Of a DNA stretch of 64,000 nucleotides, positions 43,096 through 52,748 are shown one piece after another (positions within the stretch are counted from its first letter, which is position 1; each line of letters begins with the position of its first letter). Position numbers and translations under genes: made by a program. This DNA comes from Clostridium sp. GTDB lineage: Bacteria; Bacillota; Clostridia; Clostridiales; Clostridiaceae. The notes beneath the pieces are model-generated. The model had not been told where the DNA came from and made no database searches. It saw only the letters and a program-made list of their open reading frames with translations. The stretch lies in NCBI RefSeq assembly GCF_026168755.1, contig NZ_JAPFDR010000007.1, positions 1-64,000 of the forward strand, read 5' to 3'.

Positions 43096-44514
43096 ATGGG
43101 AATTAAAACAAGTAAAAATGATATTATATGGAGTTATTTAAGCATATTTGTTTCGCTTTGTAGTAATATTATTGTACTTCCTATTACTATATACTATTTA
43201 GATAGTGAAACTTTGGGACTTTGGTATGTTTTTTTAAGTTTGGGTGGAATTGTAACACTATTTGATTTTGGATTTAATCCTACATTTTCTAGAAATATTA
43301 CATATTGTTGGAGCGGAGCTGAAAAATTAAAAAAAAATGGAATATTCAATTCTAATAAAGGAAATCCAAATTATTTTTTGTTACAGAAGGTAATGTATGC
43401 TTGTAAGAAAATATATCTTATAATTGCACTTTGTGCATTAACTCTACTATTGACTTTAGGGAGCATATATATTAGTTATGTGTCAAGGAATATTCCAGGA
43501 AATGAAAAAATTATTGCATGGATATTGTATTCTATTGCTGTATTTTTAAATTTATATTATGGATATTTTTCATCTTTTTTAAGAGGAATTGGTTCAGTAG
43601 AAAAAGCAAATAAGGCAAATGTAATTTCAAAAATATTTAACATAGTAATAATGTTTATATTATTATTTTTAGGATATGGTATTTTAGCTGTTTCATTAGC
43701 TTATTGTTTAAGTGGATTTATATTTAGAACAATTTCTAAAAAATATTTTTTTAATGTTGAAGGTATAAGGAATAATATTAAAAATAATAAAATAAAATTT
43801 AAATTTGTAGAATTAAAAGATATATATGATACGATATGGCCCAATGCTTGGAGGGAAGGAATTGTAGCTGTTTCAAATTATTTGTCTAATCAAGCCAGTA
43901 CTTTAATATGCTCAGCATTTCTTACATTAACTGAAGCTGGGATATATTCAATATCTATTCAAATAATTAGCTGCATAGTTACAGTATCAGGAGCATTATA
44001 CACAGCATATCAGCCGGAGTTGCAAGCTGCACAAGTTTCTAAAGATTTAAATAAATTGAAAAGATTAATGTCAACAGCAATGTTTATTTATTTAGTATTA
44101 TTTTTGGTGGGTATATTGTCATTTATTATCATTGGCAGACCATTACTTAATATAATTAAGCCAAATACAATAATAGATGTTAAATTAATTATTGTGACTG
44201 GAATATATCAATTTTTATTAACACAACATACATATTATGCATCTTATATTTCAAACTCAAACTATATTCCTTATGTAAAGGCATTTTTAATCTCTAGTAT
44301 AACAGGAACAATATTTACTGTAGTTTTAATCAAAGTATTTAATTTTGGAATATGGGGATTAATTATTGCACCATTAATTGTACAACTTATATATAATAAT
44401 TGGAACTGGCCATATAGAGTATTAAAGTCATTAAATATAACTCCATTACAAATGTTAGTTATTGGATATAGTGAAACATTTAGTAATATTAAAAAGTTAA
44501 TAAATAAACAATAA
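43096..44514 (+). CDS. Wzx-type polysaccharide flippase
   Basis: The 472-residue protein has about 12 to 14 membrane helices. Its opening (WSYLSIFVSLCSNIIVLPIT, LDSETLGLWYVFLSLGGIVT, FDFGFNPTFSRNI) is typical of the polysaccharide transporter/MATE-like superfamily. It would flip lipid-linked repeat units across the membrane for the Wzy-like polymerase. AAAGGAG precedes ATG 43096. Confidence 0.88.
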   Translation: MGIKTSKNDIIWSYLSIFVSLCSNIIVLPITIYYLDSETLGLWYVFLSLGGIVTLFDFGFNPTFSRNITYCWSGAEKLKKNGIFNSNKGNPNYFLLQKVMYACKKIYLIIALCALTLLLTLGSIYISYVSRNIPGNEKIIAWILYSIAVFLNLYYGYFSSFLRGIGSVEKANKANVISKIFNIVIMFILLFLGYGILAVSLAYCLSGFIFRTISKKYFFNVEGIRNNIKNNKIKFKFVELKDIYDTIWPNAWREGIVAVSNYLSNQASTLICSAFLTLTEAGIYSISIQIISCIVTVSGALYTAYQPELQAAQVSKDLNKLKRLMSTAMFIYLVLFLVGILSFIIIGRPLLNIIKPNTIIDVKLIIVTGIYQFLLTQHTYYASYISNSNYIPYVKAFLISSITGTIFTVVLIKVFNFGIWGLIIAPLIVQLIYNNWNWPYRVLKSLNITPLQMLVIGYSETFSNIKKLINKQ

Positions 44515-44529
44515 AAGTGGGAGTTTTAT

Positions 44530-45582
44530 ATGGAAAAAATCAAAAGTGATAAGATCGAAAGCATAAATATTTTAAAAACTTTAGCTATTATATTAGTTAT
44601 TTTAGGACATGCAGCTAATGGATTTAGTGGTGGTTGGAAATTTTCATCAATAAATGATTCAGAATTTATAAAGGGAATATATGTGTATATATATTCCTTT
44701 CATATGCCTCTTTTCATAGCAAGCTCTGGTTTTTTATACATGGAGGGAATAATTAAAGGAAAGTATAGTAATAATTATGAGTTTATAAAAAAAAAGTTTA
44801 AATACCTTATAGTACCATATTTCATAGTAGCAATTTTTTTTGTCATACCAATTAGATTAATTATAGGATATTATGAAAATAACATAAGTTATATTATATT
44901 AATAAAAAACTTATTAATAAATTTATTTACTGTAAGAGATATAGGGCATTTATGGTTTCTTCCTGTTCTTTTTATGATATTTTTAATATTTAATTTATTA
45001 AAAATATGTTTTTTTGTAAATAAATTTATTGTGTTGATAGTGTTAATAATAATAAATCTACTCTCATATTACATTCCAGGAATTGGAATAGTGAGGTTGT
45101 TACTTCAGCTTTTAATATATTTTTATTTTGGGATACTTCTAAGGCTCTATTATGAAAAGTTAAATTGGCAGAGGTTTGATATAGCTATAATATTAGTTAT
45201 TATACAAATTATATTATTATACTTAAATAATAATATAATAAATTTAAGAATTATCAATAATATTTTTGTAATTTTAATTAGTGTGGTAGGAATTTGTATA
45301 TTTATTATACTAGCTAATAATATTTGTATTAGTAAATGTTTATTTACAAAGTCTAGAACGTGGAGATTTATATATAATAATGGATTTAATATGTATTTAT
45401 TTCATGAACCTTTAATGTATATATTTATGAGTGTTATGTTTGATATGAACATTTTAAGCATTATACCATTTTTAATTTATATTATAATTGGAGTTTATGG
45501 TACAATACTTTTTATTAAACTAATATTTAAAATAAAGTTAATAATTAAAGAGATATTTTTAAAGAGAGTAAGGAGAAATTAA
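44530..45582 (+). CDS. Acyltransferase 3 family membrane protein (copy 1)
   Basis: The 350-residue protein has about ten membrane helices. Family motifs are INILKTLAIILVILGHAAN (the H of the RxxxIxxVxxxH-type start), SFHMPLFIASSGFLY and GHLWFLPVLF. Members add acetyl or succinyl groups to polysaccharides at the membrane. GGGAG precedes ATG 44530. The substrate is probably the repeat unit made by this operon. Confidence 0.88.
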   Translation: MEKIKSDKIESINILKTLAIILVILGHAANGFSGGWKFSSINDSEFIKGIYVYIYSFHMPLFIASSGFLYMEGIIKGKYSNNYEFIKKKFKYLIVPYFIVAIFFVIPIRLIIGYYENNISYIILIKNLLINLFTVRDIGHLWFLPVLFMIFLIFNLLKICFFVNKFIVLIVLIIINLLSYYIPGIGIVRLLLQLLIYFYFGILLRLYYEKLNWQRFDIAIILVIIQIILLYLNNNIINLRIINNIFVILISVVGICIFIILANNICISKCLFTKSRTWRFIYNNGFNMYLFHEPLMYIFMSVMFDMNILSIIPFLIYIIIGVYGTILFIKLIFKIKLIIKEIFLKRVRRN

Positions 45583-45583
45583 T

Positions 45584-46492
45584 ATGAGTAGTAATAAATT
45601 GTTAAAGCATGCTTATCTTATTATTGCACATAATCAATTTGAATTATTAGAAAAATTAATTTTATTATTAGATGATGAAAGAAATGATATATATATACAT
45701 ATAGATAAGAAGGTAATGGATTTTAATTTTGAAAATTTTTTAAATATGACAAAAAAATCAAATGTTTATTTTATTGATAGAGAAGATGTAAATTGGGGTG
45801 GGTATACACTTGTTAATGTAGAAATGATGTTATTAAAAGCAGCAATTCAATATAATTATGAATACTATCATTTGATTAGTGGAGTTGATTTACCAATAAA
45901 AACTCAAGATGAAATTCATAGTTTTTTTACTAAGAATAAAGGTAAGGAATTTGTTCACTTTGATTCTTTAAATTTATCATCAGAGGAATATAATAGAGTT
46001 AAGTATTATTATTTTGTACAAGATAAAATTAGTAGTAAGAATCCAATGAAAACTTTTTTTCGAAGGTTAGAAATATTAGGAGTTAAACTTCAAAAAATTA
46101 TTAATATAAATAGAATAAAAGACTTGAATATTAAGCTAGGTAAAGGAGCTCAATGGTTTAGTATAACAAATAATTTTGCAAAATATATAATAGAAAATGA
46201 AACTTTAATAGAAGATATTTTCAAATATGGTAATTGTGTTGATGAAATGTTTGTTCAGACAATTTTGTTAAATTCTAAATTTAAAGATAATTTATATTAT
46301 AAAAATTTTGATAATAATTATAAATCAATTTTAAGGTATATTGATTGGGAACGTGGAAAACCATATATTTTTAAGAGAAGTGATTATAATCAATTAATGA
46401 GTTCAGAGCATCTATTTGCAAGAAAATTTGACTTAAATAAGGATTCTGAAATAATAAATAAAATATTTGTAAGGTTAAGTGGAGGTGAGTAA
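45584..46492 (+). CDS. Core-2/I-branching beta-GlcNAc transferase-like glycosyltransferase (GT14)
   Basis: The 302-residue protein has the GT14-like pattern: HAYLIIAHNQFELLEKLI, IYIHIDKK, WGGYTLVNVEMMLLKAA, YYHLISGVDLPIKTQDEI, GAQWFSITN and CVDEMFVQTILLNS. Enzymes of this type form branches in polysaccharides. AAGGAG precedes ATG 45584, which follows the previous stop by one base. Donor unknown. Confidence 0.88.
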   Translation: MSSNKLLKHAYLIIAHNQFELLEKLILLLDDERNDIYIHIDKKVMDFNFENFLNMTKKSNVYFIDREDVNWGGYTLVNVEMMLLKAAIQYNYEYYHLISGVDLPIKTQDEIHSFFTKNKGKEFVHFDSLNLSSEEYNRVKYYYFVQDKISSKNPMKTFFRRLEILGVKLQKIININRIKDLNIKLGKGAQWFSITNNFAKYIIENETLIEDIFKYGNCVDEMFVQTILLNSKFKDNLYYKNFDNNYKSILRYIDWERGKPYIFKRSDYNQLMSSEHLFARKFDLNKDSEIINKIFVRLSGGE

Positions 46493-46517
46493 TATTAAAA
46501 ATAGAAAAATAAAGGTA

Positions 46518-47612
46518 ATGAATAGAAATTCAAATTTAGAGCTATTGAGAATAATTTCTATGGTAATGATAGTAACACTTCATATTATAACCCAAGGAGG
46601 GTTGATTTTTAGTATTAATCCATTATCATTTTCATATGCAGTGATGGAATTATTTCAAGCTATAAGTTATGTTTCTGTAAATTGTTATGTACTGATTAGT
46701 GGATATTTTTTAATAAATTCAAAGTTTAAATTTAGTAAGATATTTAAAATTTGGTTGCAAGTACTATTCTATTCAATATCTATTTATATAATATTATTAA
46801 TACTTAATAAAATCCCTTTTAATTTAAAGGAACTAATTAGGTCAATGTTCCCATTAACATTTGGACAATATTGGTTTGCAACTGTTTATATAATTTTGTA
46901 TATAGCATCTCCTATATTAAACACTATTATGAGAACAATGTCAGAAGCACAAGTTAGACTATGGATATTTGTAATGATTTTGCTTTTTTCTATATCTCCT
47001 ATAAAAGATAGTATAGGAGTTCAAGATGGTTATAGCTTATATTGGTTTATTTGCTTATATTGTGTAGGTGCGTATATAAGGTTATATTATAAACCTAAAT
47101 ATATATACAAAAAATATTTATTTGGTTTTATTTTTGCTACAGGTATTGATTATATTTTAGCAATGACTTCAGTTTGGATCACAGTTAGATTATTTGGCGT
47201 TGCAAGAGGAATGTCGTATTTTTTAGCTTATAATTGGATAGGAACGTTTATTGCATCTGTCTGTTTATTTATTTTTATATTGAACTTAGAGGTGAAAAGT
47301 CAGAAAGTTAATAAATATATTTTAAGTTTTTCTACTTTAACATTTGGAGTATATTTAATTCATGTAAATCCACATCTTTCAAAAGTAATATGGAATGAAA
47401 TTTTAGTTACAAATAGGTATTTAGAATATAGAGGAAAATTTTTTATTTATATGCTTATGGTAATTTCTTTATATTTAGTATGCTCGTTTATTGAGTATAT
47501 TAGGCAAAGAGTTTTTAATAATATCTATAATATTATATTTAGTAGCAAATTAGTTAATAAGATACTTTCATTAAGGATATTATTAAAATTAAAATCTTTA
47601 TTTAATTATTAA
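46518..47612 (+). CDS. Acyltransferase 3 family membrane protein (copy 2)
   Basis: About 364 residues with ten or so membrane helices. The typical start MNRNSNLELLRIISMVMIVT followed by LH, then FGQYWFATVYIILYIASPIL, marks the acyltransferase 3 family. Start choice is difficult: the frame is open from GTG 46479, inside the previous gene. The only strong ribosome site (GGAGGTGAG, 46481-46489) has no normal start codon at ideal distance. ATG 46518 gives the family N-terminus but has a close AAAGG. Last gene of the polysaccharide operon. Confidence 0.82.
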   Translation: MNRNSNLELLRIISMVMIVTLHIITQGGLIFSINPLSFSYAVMELFQAISYVSVNCYVLISGYFLINSKFKFSKIFKIWLQVLFYSISIYIILLILNKIPFNLKELIRSMFPLTFGQYWFATVYIILYIASPILNTIMRTMSEAQVRLWIFVMILLFSISPIKDSIGVQDGYSLYWFICLYCVGAYIRLYYKPKYIYKKYLFGFIFATGIDYILAMTSVWITVRLFGVARGMSYFLAYNWIGTFIASVCLFIFILNLEVKSQKVNKYILSFSTLTFGVYLIHVNPHLSKVIWNEILVTNRYLEYRGKFFIYMLMVISLYLVCSFIEYIRQRVFNNIYNIIFSSKLVNKILSLRILLKLKSLFNY

Positions 47613-47947
47613 AAGTAAGTAAAGTGTAAGATTTATTTATGGATAATGTATTATAAAAATAAGATAATAAATTTAGAGATTTTAAGAAGAAGTTATATTT
47701 TGAGGTAAATAAAAATAATTTCAAAATGAAAAGGTGTAGATGTAGAGAACTTAAAAAGAGAAAAATAGAAGAGAAATTTACGGCGTTATTAGATTTGGGT
47801 TTATAATTTAAAAAAGAAAAATTAATTAATATATATGATATTGAAAAAATCATATATATTAAAAAAATAACAATTAAAGTAATATACGTATTAAGTGTTT
47901 TAAAAATATTTATATAACTACATTTACAATAAGAAAGGAACTATAAT
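47613..47947. other. Intergenic region before glmS
   Basis: About 335 very AT-rich bases. AATATATATGAT (47828-47839) and ATCATATATATT (47849-47860) form a hairpin without a following T-run. No glmS ribozyme core (GCGCC-AGAACU type) is visible. No gene is supported. Confidence 0.5.
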
Positions 47948-49780
47948 ATGTGTGGAATAGTAGGATACATAGGTAAAAGACAAGCATCTGAGCTATTAGT
48001 TGAAGGTCTTTCAAAATTAGAATATAGAGGATATGATTCAGCAGGTGTTGCAATCATAGAAGATGAAAAAATAAGTGTAAGAAAATTAAAAGGTAGATTA
48101 GCTAATTTAGAAAATGATTTAAATTCTAATTCAATCAATGGACATATAGGAATAGGACATACTAGATGGGCAACTCATGGAGAGCCATCAGATGTTAATT
48201 CTCATCCTCATTCAAATGGAAATGCAACAATAAGTGTTGTACATAATGGGATTATTGAAAACTATATGAAGTTAAGAGAATGGTTAACTTCTAAAGGGTA
48301 TGAATTCTTATCAGAAACAGATACAGAGGTTATACCAAACTTAGTTGATTACTATTACAGAGATGGAAGAAATCTTTTTGATGCAGTAGTAAAAGCTACA
48401 GCTAAATTAGAGGGAAGTTTTGCTATTGGAGTTATTGCTAATAATGAACCAGATAAGATTATTGCAGTAAGAAAAGATAGTCCACTTATAGTTGGATTAG
48501 GAGAAGATGAAAGCTTTATAGCTTCTGATATCCCAGCAGTTTTAAACCATACTAGAGATGTTTATTTATTAGAAGATAAGGAATTTGTTATCTTAACTAA
48601 AGATGGTGTTGAACTTAGAACTGAAGATGGTGAAAAGATTGAAAAAGAAGTTTATCATGTAACTTGGAATGTAGATGCTGCTGAAAAAGGTGGATATGAA
48701 GACTTTATGCTTAAAGAAATTCATGAACAACCAAAAGCAGTAAGAGATACTTTAGCAGGTAAAATTGCATTAGGAAAAGAAATAACTTTAGATAATGTTA
48801 AGTTTACTAAAGAAGAATTAGAAAACTTTGATAAAGTTTATATAGTAGCTTGTGGAACAGCTTATCACGCAGGTGTTGTAGGTAAAACTGTTATAGAAAA
48901 ACTAGCTAAGATCCCAGTAGAAATTGACGTAGCATCTGAATTTAGATATAGAGAGCCATTAATAACAGATAAAACTTTAATAATAGTTGTATCTCAATCA
49001 GGAGAAACAGCAGATACTCTTGCAGTTCTAAGAGATGGTCAAAGACAAGGAGCTAGAGTTCTTGCAATAACTAATGTTGTTGGATCTTCAGTATCAAGAG
49101 AAGCTGATGATGTTATATATACATTAGCAGGACCAGAAATTGCAGTTGCATCTACTAAGGCTTATGTAACTCAATTAGCTGCATTCTATATTTTAGGATT
49201 ATACTTTGGTAGATTAAAGGAAACTATTACTGAAGAATATGCTGAAGAAATTAAAGGTGAAATGCTAACAATTCCAGAAAAGATAGAAAAAGCATTAGAA
49301 ATGAAGGAAGAGCTTCAAAAGTATGCTGATAAGCACTATAATCATAGAGATATATACTTCTTAGGTAGAGGATTAGACTATGCTGTAGCTATGGAAGGTT
49401 CTTTAAAACTTAAAGAAATTTCTTATATTCACTGTGATGCTTATGCTGGTGGAGAATTAAAACATGGACCTATTGCTCTAATAGACCAAGGGACTGCAGT
49501 TATTACATTATTAACTCAAGAGTCTTTAAAGGATAAGATGATATCTAATGTTAGAGAAGTTTCTACAAGAGGTGGAAATATATTTGCAGTAGTTAATGAG
49601 GGAGATGAAACTTCTAAGGAAGTTGTTGATTCGTTAGTTTATATTCCTAAAACTATTGATTTATTAACTCCAATGATAAGTGTTGTACCACTTCAATTAA
49701 TATCTTATTATGTTGCAAAACAAAAGGGTTGTGATGTTGATAAGCCAAGAAATTTAGCCAAGTCAGTTACTGTAGAATAA
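47948..49780 (+). CDS. glmS: Glutamine--fructose-6-phosphate aminotransferase (isomerising)
   Basis: The enzyme makes glucosamine 6-phosphate, the first step to UDP-GlcNAc. The N-terminal nucleophile Cys2 (MCGIVGYIGKRQ) and HTRWATHGEPSD, NSHPH mark the glutaminase domain. Two SIS domains follow (CGTAYHAG, SQSGETADTL, STKAYVTQ) and the end is KPRNLAKSVTVE. The 610-residue length is standard. AGAAAGGAAC precedes ATG 47948. UDP-GlcNAc is the precursor of the FucNAc sugar made upstream, so its position here is functionally sensible. Confidence 0.96.
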   Translation: MCGIVGYIGKRQASELLVEGLSKLEYRGYDSAGVAIIEDEKISVRKLKGRLANLENDLNSNSINGHIGIGHTRWATHGEPSDVNSHPHSNGNATISVVHNGIIENYMKLREWLTSKGYEFLSETDTEVIPNLVDYYYRDGRNLFDAVVKATAKLEGSFAIGVIANNEPDKIIAVRKDSPLIVGLGEDESFIASDIPAVLNHTRDVYLLEDKEFVILTKDGVELRTEDGEKIEKEVYHVTWNVDAAEKGGYEDFMLKEIHEQPKAVRDTLAGKIALGKEITLDNVKFTKEELENFDKVYIVACGTAYHAGVVGKTVIEKLAKIPVEIDVASEFRYREPLITDKTLIIVVSQSGETADTLAVLRDGQRQGARVLAITNVVGSSVSREADDVIYTLAGPEIAVASTKAYVTQLAAFYILGLYFGRLKETITEEYAEEIKGEMLTIPEKIEKALEMKEELQKYADKHYNHRDIYFLGRGLDYAVAMEGSLKLKEISYIHCDAYAGGELKHGPIALIDQGTAVITLLTQESLKDKMISNVREVSTRGGNIFAVVNEGDETSKEVVDSLVYIPKTIDLLTPMISVVPLQLISYYVAKQKGCDVDKPRNLAKSVTVE

Positions 49781-49796
49781 TCTTAAATATTGAATG

Positions 49797-49830
49797 ATAA
49801 CCTCTATATTAAATTATGGAGGTTATTTTG
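49797..49830 (+). terminator. Rho-independent terminator of glmS
   Basis: ATAACCTCTATA (49797-49808) pairs with TATGGAGGTTAT (49815-49826) with one wobble, followed by TTTTG. Confidence 0.82.
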
Positions 49831-49880
49831 TAAAATTTATTAATTCATAAATATGTGTAAAGGGGAAGTGAAGTAATTAG

Positions 49881-50810
49881 ATGAAAAAAGGAAGTAGAAT
49901 TAGTTTAGTTATTTTAGGAGTTACTCTAAGTATACTTTTAATTATTGTAGGAGGAGTATATTGGTATGGTAGTCATCTATTTAATAAAATCGAAAAAGTT
50001 GAAATAGATACAAATGATGTAGGAATAAAAGAAGAAGTTCAAGAAAAGTTATCAGAGTATAGTGATAGTGTAATAAATATTGCTTTATTTGGTATAGATG
50101 CACAGGATGGAGAAGCAGGAAGATCAGATTCAATAATAATTGCTACAATAGATACAACTCATAAGAAGCTAAAGTTAACATCAATTATGAGAGATTCATA
50201 TGTAACAATAGCAGATAGAGGTCAAGATAAGATAAATCATGCATATGCTTTTGGAGGTGCTCAATTAGCAATAAAGACACTAAATGAAAATTTTGATTTA
50301 AACATAGAAGACTTTGTTGCAGTTAACTTTACAACAATGCCTAAAATAATTGATAAATTAGGTGGAGTTACTATTGATATAACTAGTGAAGAAGTAAGTC
50401 ATATTCCAGGAATTGATAGTGCTGGTACATATACTTTAACTGGTGAACAAGCTCTTGCATATTCAAGAATTAGATATGCAAGTGGTGGAGATTATGTAAG
50501 AACAGATAGACAAAGAACTGTATTAAATAAAGTTTTTGAAAAGATATTAGCTACTAATGTTACACAATATCCAAGTTTATTAAGTGAAGTTTTACCTATG
50601 GTTAAGACAAGCTTAAATTATTCAGAAATATTAGATTTAGGAAATGAAGTATTGAAAATGGGAGCAACTAATTTAGAGCAAGAAAGATTCCCAAGAGATG
50701 AGTATTGTGAAGGAAAGATGATAAGTGGTATATATTACTTAACTTTTGATAAGGAACAGACAGTACAACAATTACATGATTATATATTCGATGATATAAA
50801 AAGTTGGTAA
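49881..50810 (+). CDS. LytR-CpsA-Psr (LCP) family protein
   Basis: The 309-residue protein has one N-terminal membrane helix (ISLVILGVTLSILLIIVGGV) and an external LCP domain: NIALFGIDAQDGEAGRSDSI, TSIMRDSYVTI, KINHAYAFGG, VNFTTMPKIIDKLGGV and ARIRYASGGDYVRTDRQR-type Arg/Asp residues that bind pyrophosphate lipid. LCP enzymes ligate polysaccharide or teichoic acid to peptidoglycan. It follows the polysaccharide operon and glmS, so attachment of this polymer to the wall is a natural role. Confidence 0.93.
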   Translation: MKKGSRISLVILGVTLSILLIIVGGVYWYGSHLFNKIEKVEIDTNDVGIKEEVQEKLSEYSDSVINIALFGIDAQDGEAGRSDSIIIATIDTTHKKLKLTSIMRDSYVTIADRGQDKINHAYAFGGAQLAIKTLNENFDLNIEDFVAVNFTTMPKIIDKLGGVTIDITSEEVSHIPGIDSAGTYTLTGEQALAYSRIRYASGGDYVRTDRQRTVLNKVFEKILATNVTQYPSLLSEVLPMVKTSLNYSEILDLGNEVLKMGATNLEQERFPRDEYCEGKMISGIYYLTFDKEQTVQQLHDYIFDDIKSW

Positions 50811-50877
50811 TATAATAGTACAAGAAACTGAACTTTTAATTAGAGTTATGCCTGAAGGGGAAAAGTGGGGGTAGATA

Positions 50878-51459
50878 ATGTTTGTTATTACTCAAAATAT
50901 GTTTTTGGCTCTTGGAGCTGTATTATGTTTATATTTTAAAAGAGATTTATTGTTTAAGCTTATAACAGGAAAAAATATATATAGTGATTTAAATTTAAAA
51001 GAAGAATTAATTAAGCTAATATTTAAAATATATATAGTAGGTGTTATTTCCAAAGTATATTTTCCTTTTACTTTGGCTTGGGGAGAATATATTAACTTTA
51101 AAGAACCAGTAATTATATTAAGTCCTCTTTATAGTATAGAGATTATTTATCAGCAAGGAGGAATAATGAATCTTATTTATAATTTAGTGGGTAATCTTCT
51201 TTTACTTATGCCAATGGGATTTTTTATTTCATATTATTTTAGTAATATATTTAATACATTAAAAAGAGTTTTTATTTCTATGTTTTTAATATCTTTATTT
51301 ATTGAAAGTACTCAAGTTGTATTATCTTTAATTGTTCCTAATATATGTAGATTTTTTGAAATAAATGATTTAATACTTAATAGTATTGGTGGAATAGTAG
51401 GATGGAAGTTGTATAATAATTTAATTTATATGAAGAGTATGGATTTACTCAATGAATAA
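50878..51459 (+). CDS. VanZ family membrane protein
   Basis: The 193-residue protein has about five membrane helices and VanZ-like motifs: NLVGNLLLLMPMGFFISYY, FIESTQVVLSLI and FEINDLILNSIGGIVGW. VanZ proteins are linked to low-level teicoplanin resistance, but most clostridial members have no known role. GGGGG precedes ATG 50878, 67 bases after the LCP gene, so co-transcription is possible. Confidence 0.88.
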   Translation: MFVITQNMFLALGAVLCLYFKRDLLFKLITGKNIYSDLNLKEELIKLIFKIYIVGVISKVYFPFTLAWGEYINFKEPVIILSPLYSIEIIYQQGGIMNLIYNLVGNLLLLMPMGFFISYYFSNIFNTLKRVFISMFLISLFIESTQVVLSLIVPNICRFFEINDLILNSIGGIVGWKLYNNLIYMKSMDLLNE

Positions 51460-51903
51460 GTAAATGATTTATATGTCAAATTGTAAAATAAATTAAATGA
51501 ATGTAAATAAATTTACAAAACACGTTGAAATAAGTAAGTAACTTTAGAAAATAGTCAAAAAAATTAAGTAAAAATATTGAAGAGATTACACTTAATATGG
51601 TAAAATATAGTTAAATAATAAAAAAGTGTAAAAACTTATATTTATTATTTAATAAATATTATTTATTTTATAAAAAATAAAAAGAGCAAAAGTAGGGCTA
51701 ACTACATTTACTCTAAAATGTTATTGAATACCATAAGTATACAATTAATCATAACAATTATATTGTATTACACTTTGTAAATATCTTCAATAACTTTTCT
51801 AAATACAATTAGGAGGTTAAAAATAATAAGCATAGAATATTTTGTTTTTTAGTTAAAAATAAATAATATTTCATTTTATTATGGCGTTATGGGGGAATTG
51901 AAA
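51460..51903. other. Intergenic region with nested inverted repeat
   Basis: GTTATTGAA (51720-51728) pairs with TTCAATAAC (51786-51794), and inside it ATACAATTAAT (51739-51749) pairs with ATTATATTGTAT (51757-51768). The structure could be a terminator or leader hairpin before the regulator gene. No coding region is seen. Confidence 0.45.
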
Positions 51904-52590
51904 GTGGGGAATAATAATTTTGATATATATAGTAAATATATTAAGACCTTTAATTCATTATTTATTAAAAATGATGATATAGAAAATGAGCTTAACAAAG
52001 AAAAGGAATATATTGAAAGCGAGTTATTTGAAATCTATGAAAAAAAGTTTATGGAGGAGTTCCTTACTACTGTATTTCAACTTGGATTAAGTGCAATGAG
52101 AAATAGTAATTTTATTAAGGAAAGTAATGACAAACATTCTTATAGTAATACAAAGAATGAACAAGTAGTAACAAAAATTGATTTTATTGATTATCAACAA
52201 AAGGAATGTAAAGGTTTAAATAAGAGGGATAAGTTTTATAGAGAATGTAGTAATTGTATTTTAAATGATAAGAAATCAGTAATTAATATGAAGAAAGTTG
52301 ATAATATATGGACTTATAATAATATTGAAGTGGACTTTATAAATTTTACTGCAAAAGTAAATGGGGAATATGTAAAATTGGGAATGATACCAATTAAAAT
52401 ATTAAAGCTTTTATTAGAATATGAAGGACAGGTTTTGAGTAGAAGTCAGATTTTAGATAATATATGGGGAAATGATATATCATTATGTGATAGAACCATA
52501 GATGTTCATATTAGTAATTTGAAGAGAACTTTAACGTTGGATACTTGTATTCAAAGTATTAGGTATATAGGATATAAGATTAATTTATAG
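51904..52590 (+). CDS. Orphan OmpR-type winged-helix transcriptional regulator
   Basis: The C-terminal 90 residues form a Trans_reg_C domain (KLGMIPIKILKLLLEYEGQVLS..., SRSQILDNIWG, TIDVHISNLKRTL, IRYIGYKI). There is no receiver domain. The N-terminal 130 residues are helical and contain a cysteine group (KECKGLNKRDKFYRECSNCI), which may bind a metal or sense redox state. GTG 51904 lies eight bases after GGGGG; ATG 51889 would overlap that site. It heads the phage-like replication gene group and is followed by its own terminator. Confidence 0.75.
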   Translation: MGNNNFDIYSKYIKTFNSLFIKNDDIENELNKEKEYIESELFEIYEKKFMEEFLTTVFQLGLSAMRNSNFIKESNDKHSYSNTKNEQVVTKIDFIDYQQKECKGLNKRDKFYRECSNCILNDKKSVINMKKVDNIWTYNNIEVDFINFTAKVNGEYVKLGMIPIKILKLLLEYEGQVLSRSQILDNIWGNDISLCDRTIDVHISNLKRTLTLDTCIQSIRYIGYKINL

Positions 52591-52597
52591 TATTTTT

Positions 52598-52637
52598 AAA
52601 CTCAGAGGTGAAATAATTTCATTTCTGAGTTTTTTTG
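52598..52637 (+). terminator. Rho-independent terminator after the winged-helix regulator
   Basis: AAACTCAGA...TCTGAGTTT with an inner TGAAA/TTTCA pairing, followed by seven Ts. The regulator is therefore transcribed apart from the genes that follow. Confidence 0.85.
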
Positions 52638-52748
52638 TATGGAAATATACCCATTTTACAATTTTAATAAAAAACTTTCTGTAATTTATATTCCCTTAAT
52701 ATTTCAGGAGTAAACTTTAATTATTAAATGGAATCGGGGGTATAAATT

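Noticed and set aside
47602..47853. Minus-strand 83-residue frame after the polysaccharide operon
   Set aside because: AT-rich frame of Phe/Leu/Ser/Asn without a ribosome site; no family resemblance.
47613..47947. glmS ribozyme upstream of glmS
   Set aside because: The conserved cleavage-site core with GCGCC and downstream pseudoknot elements is not present in this very AT-rich gap.
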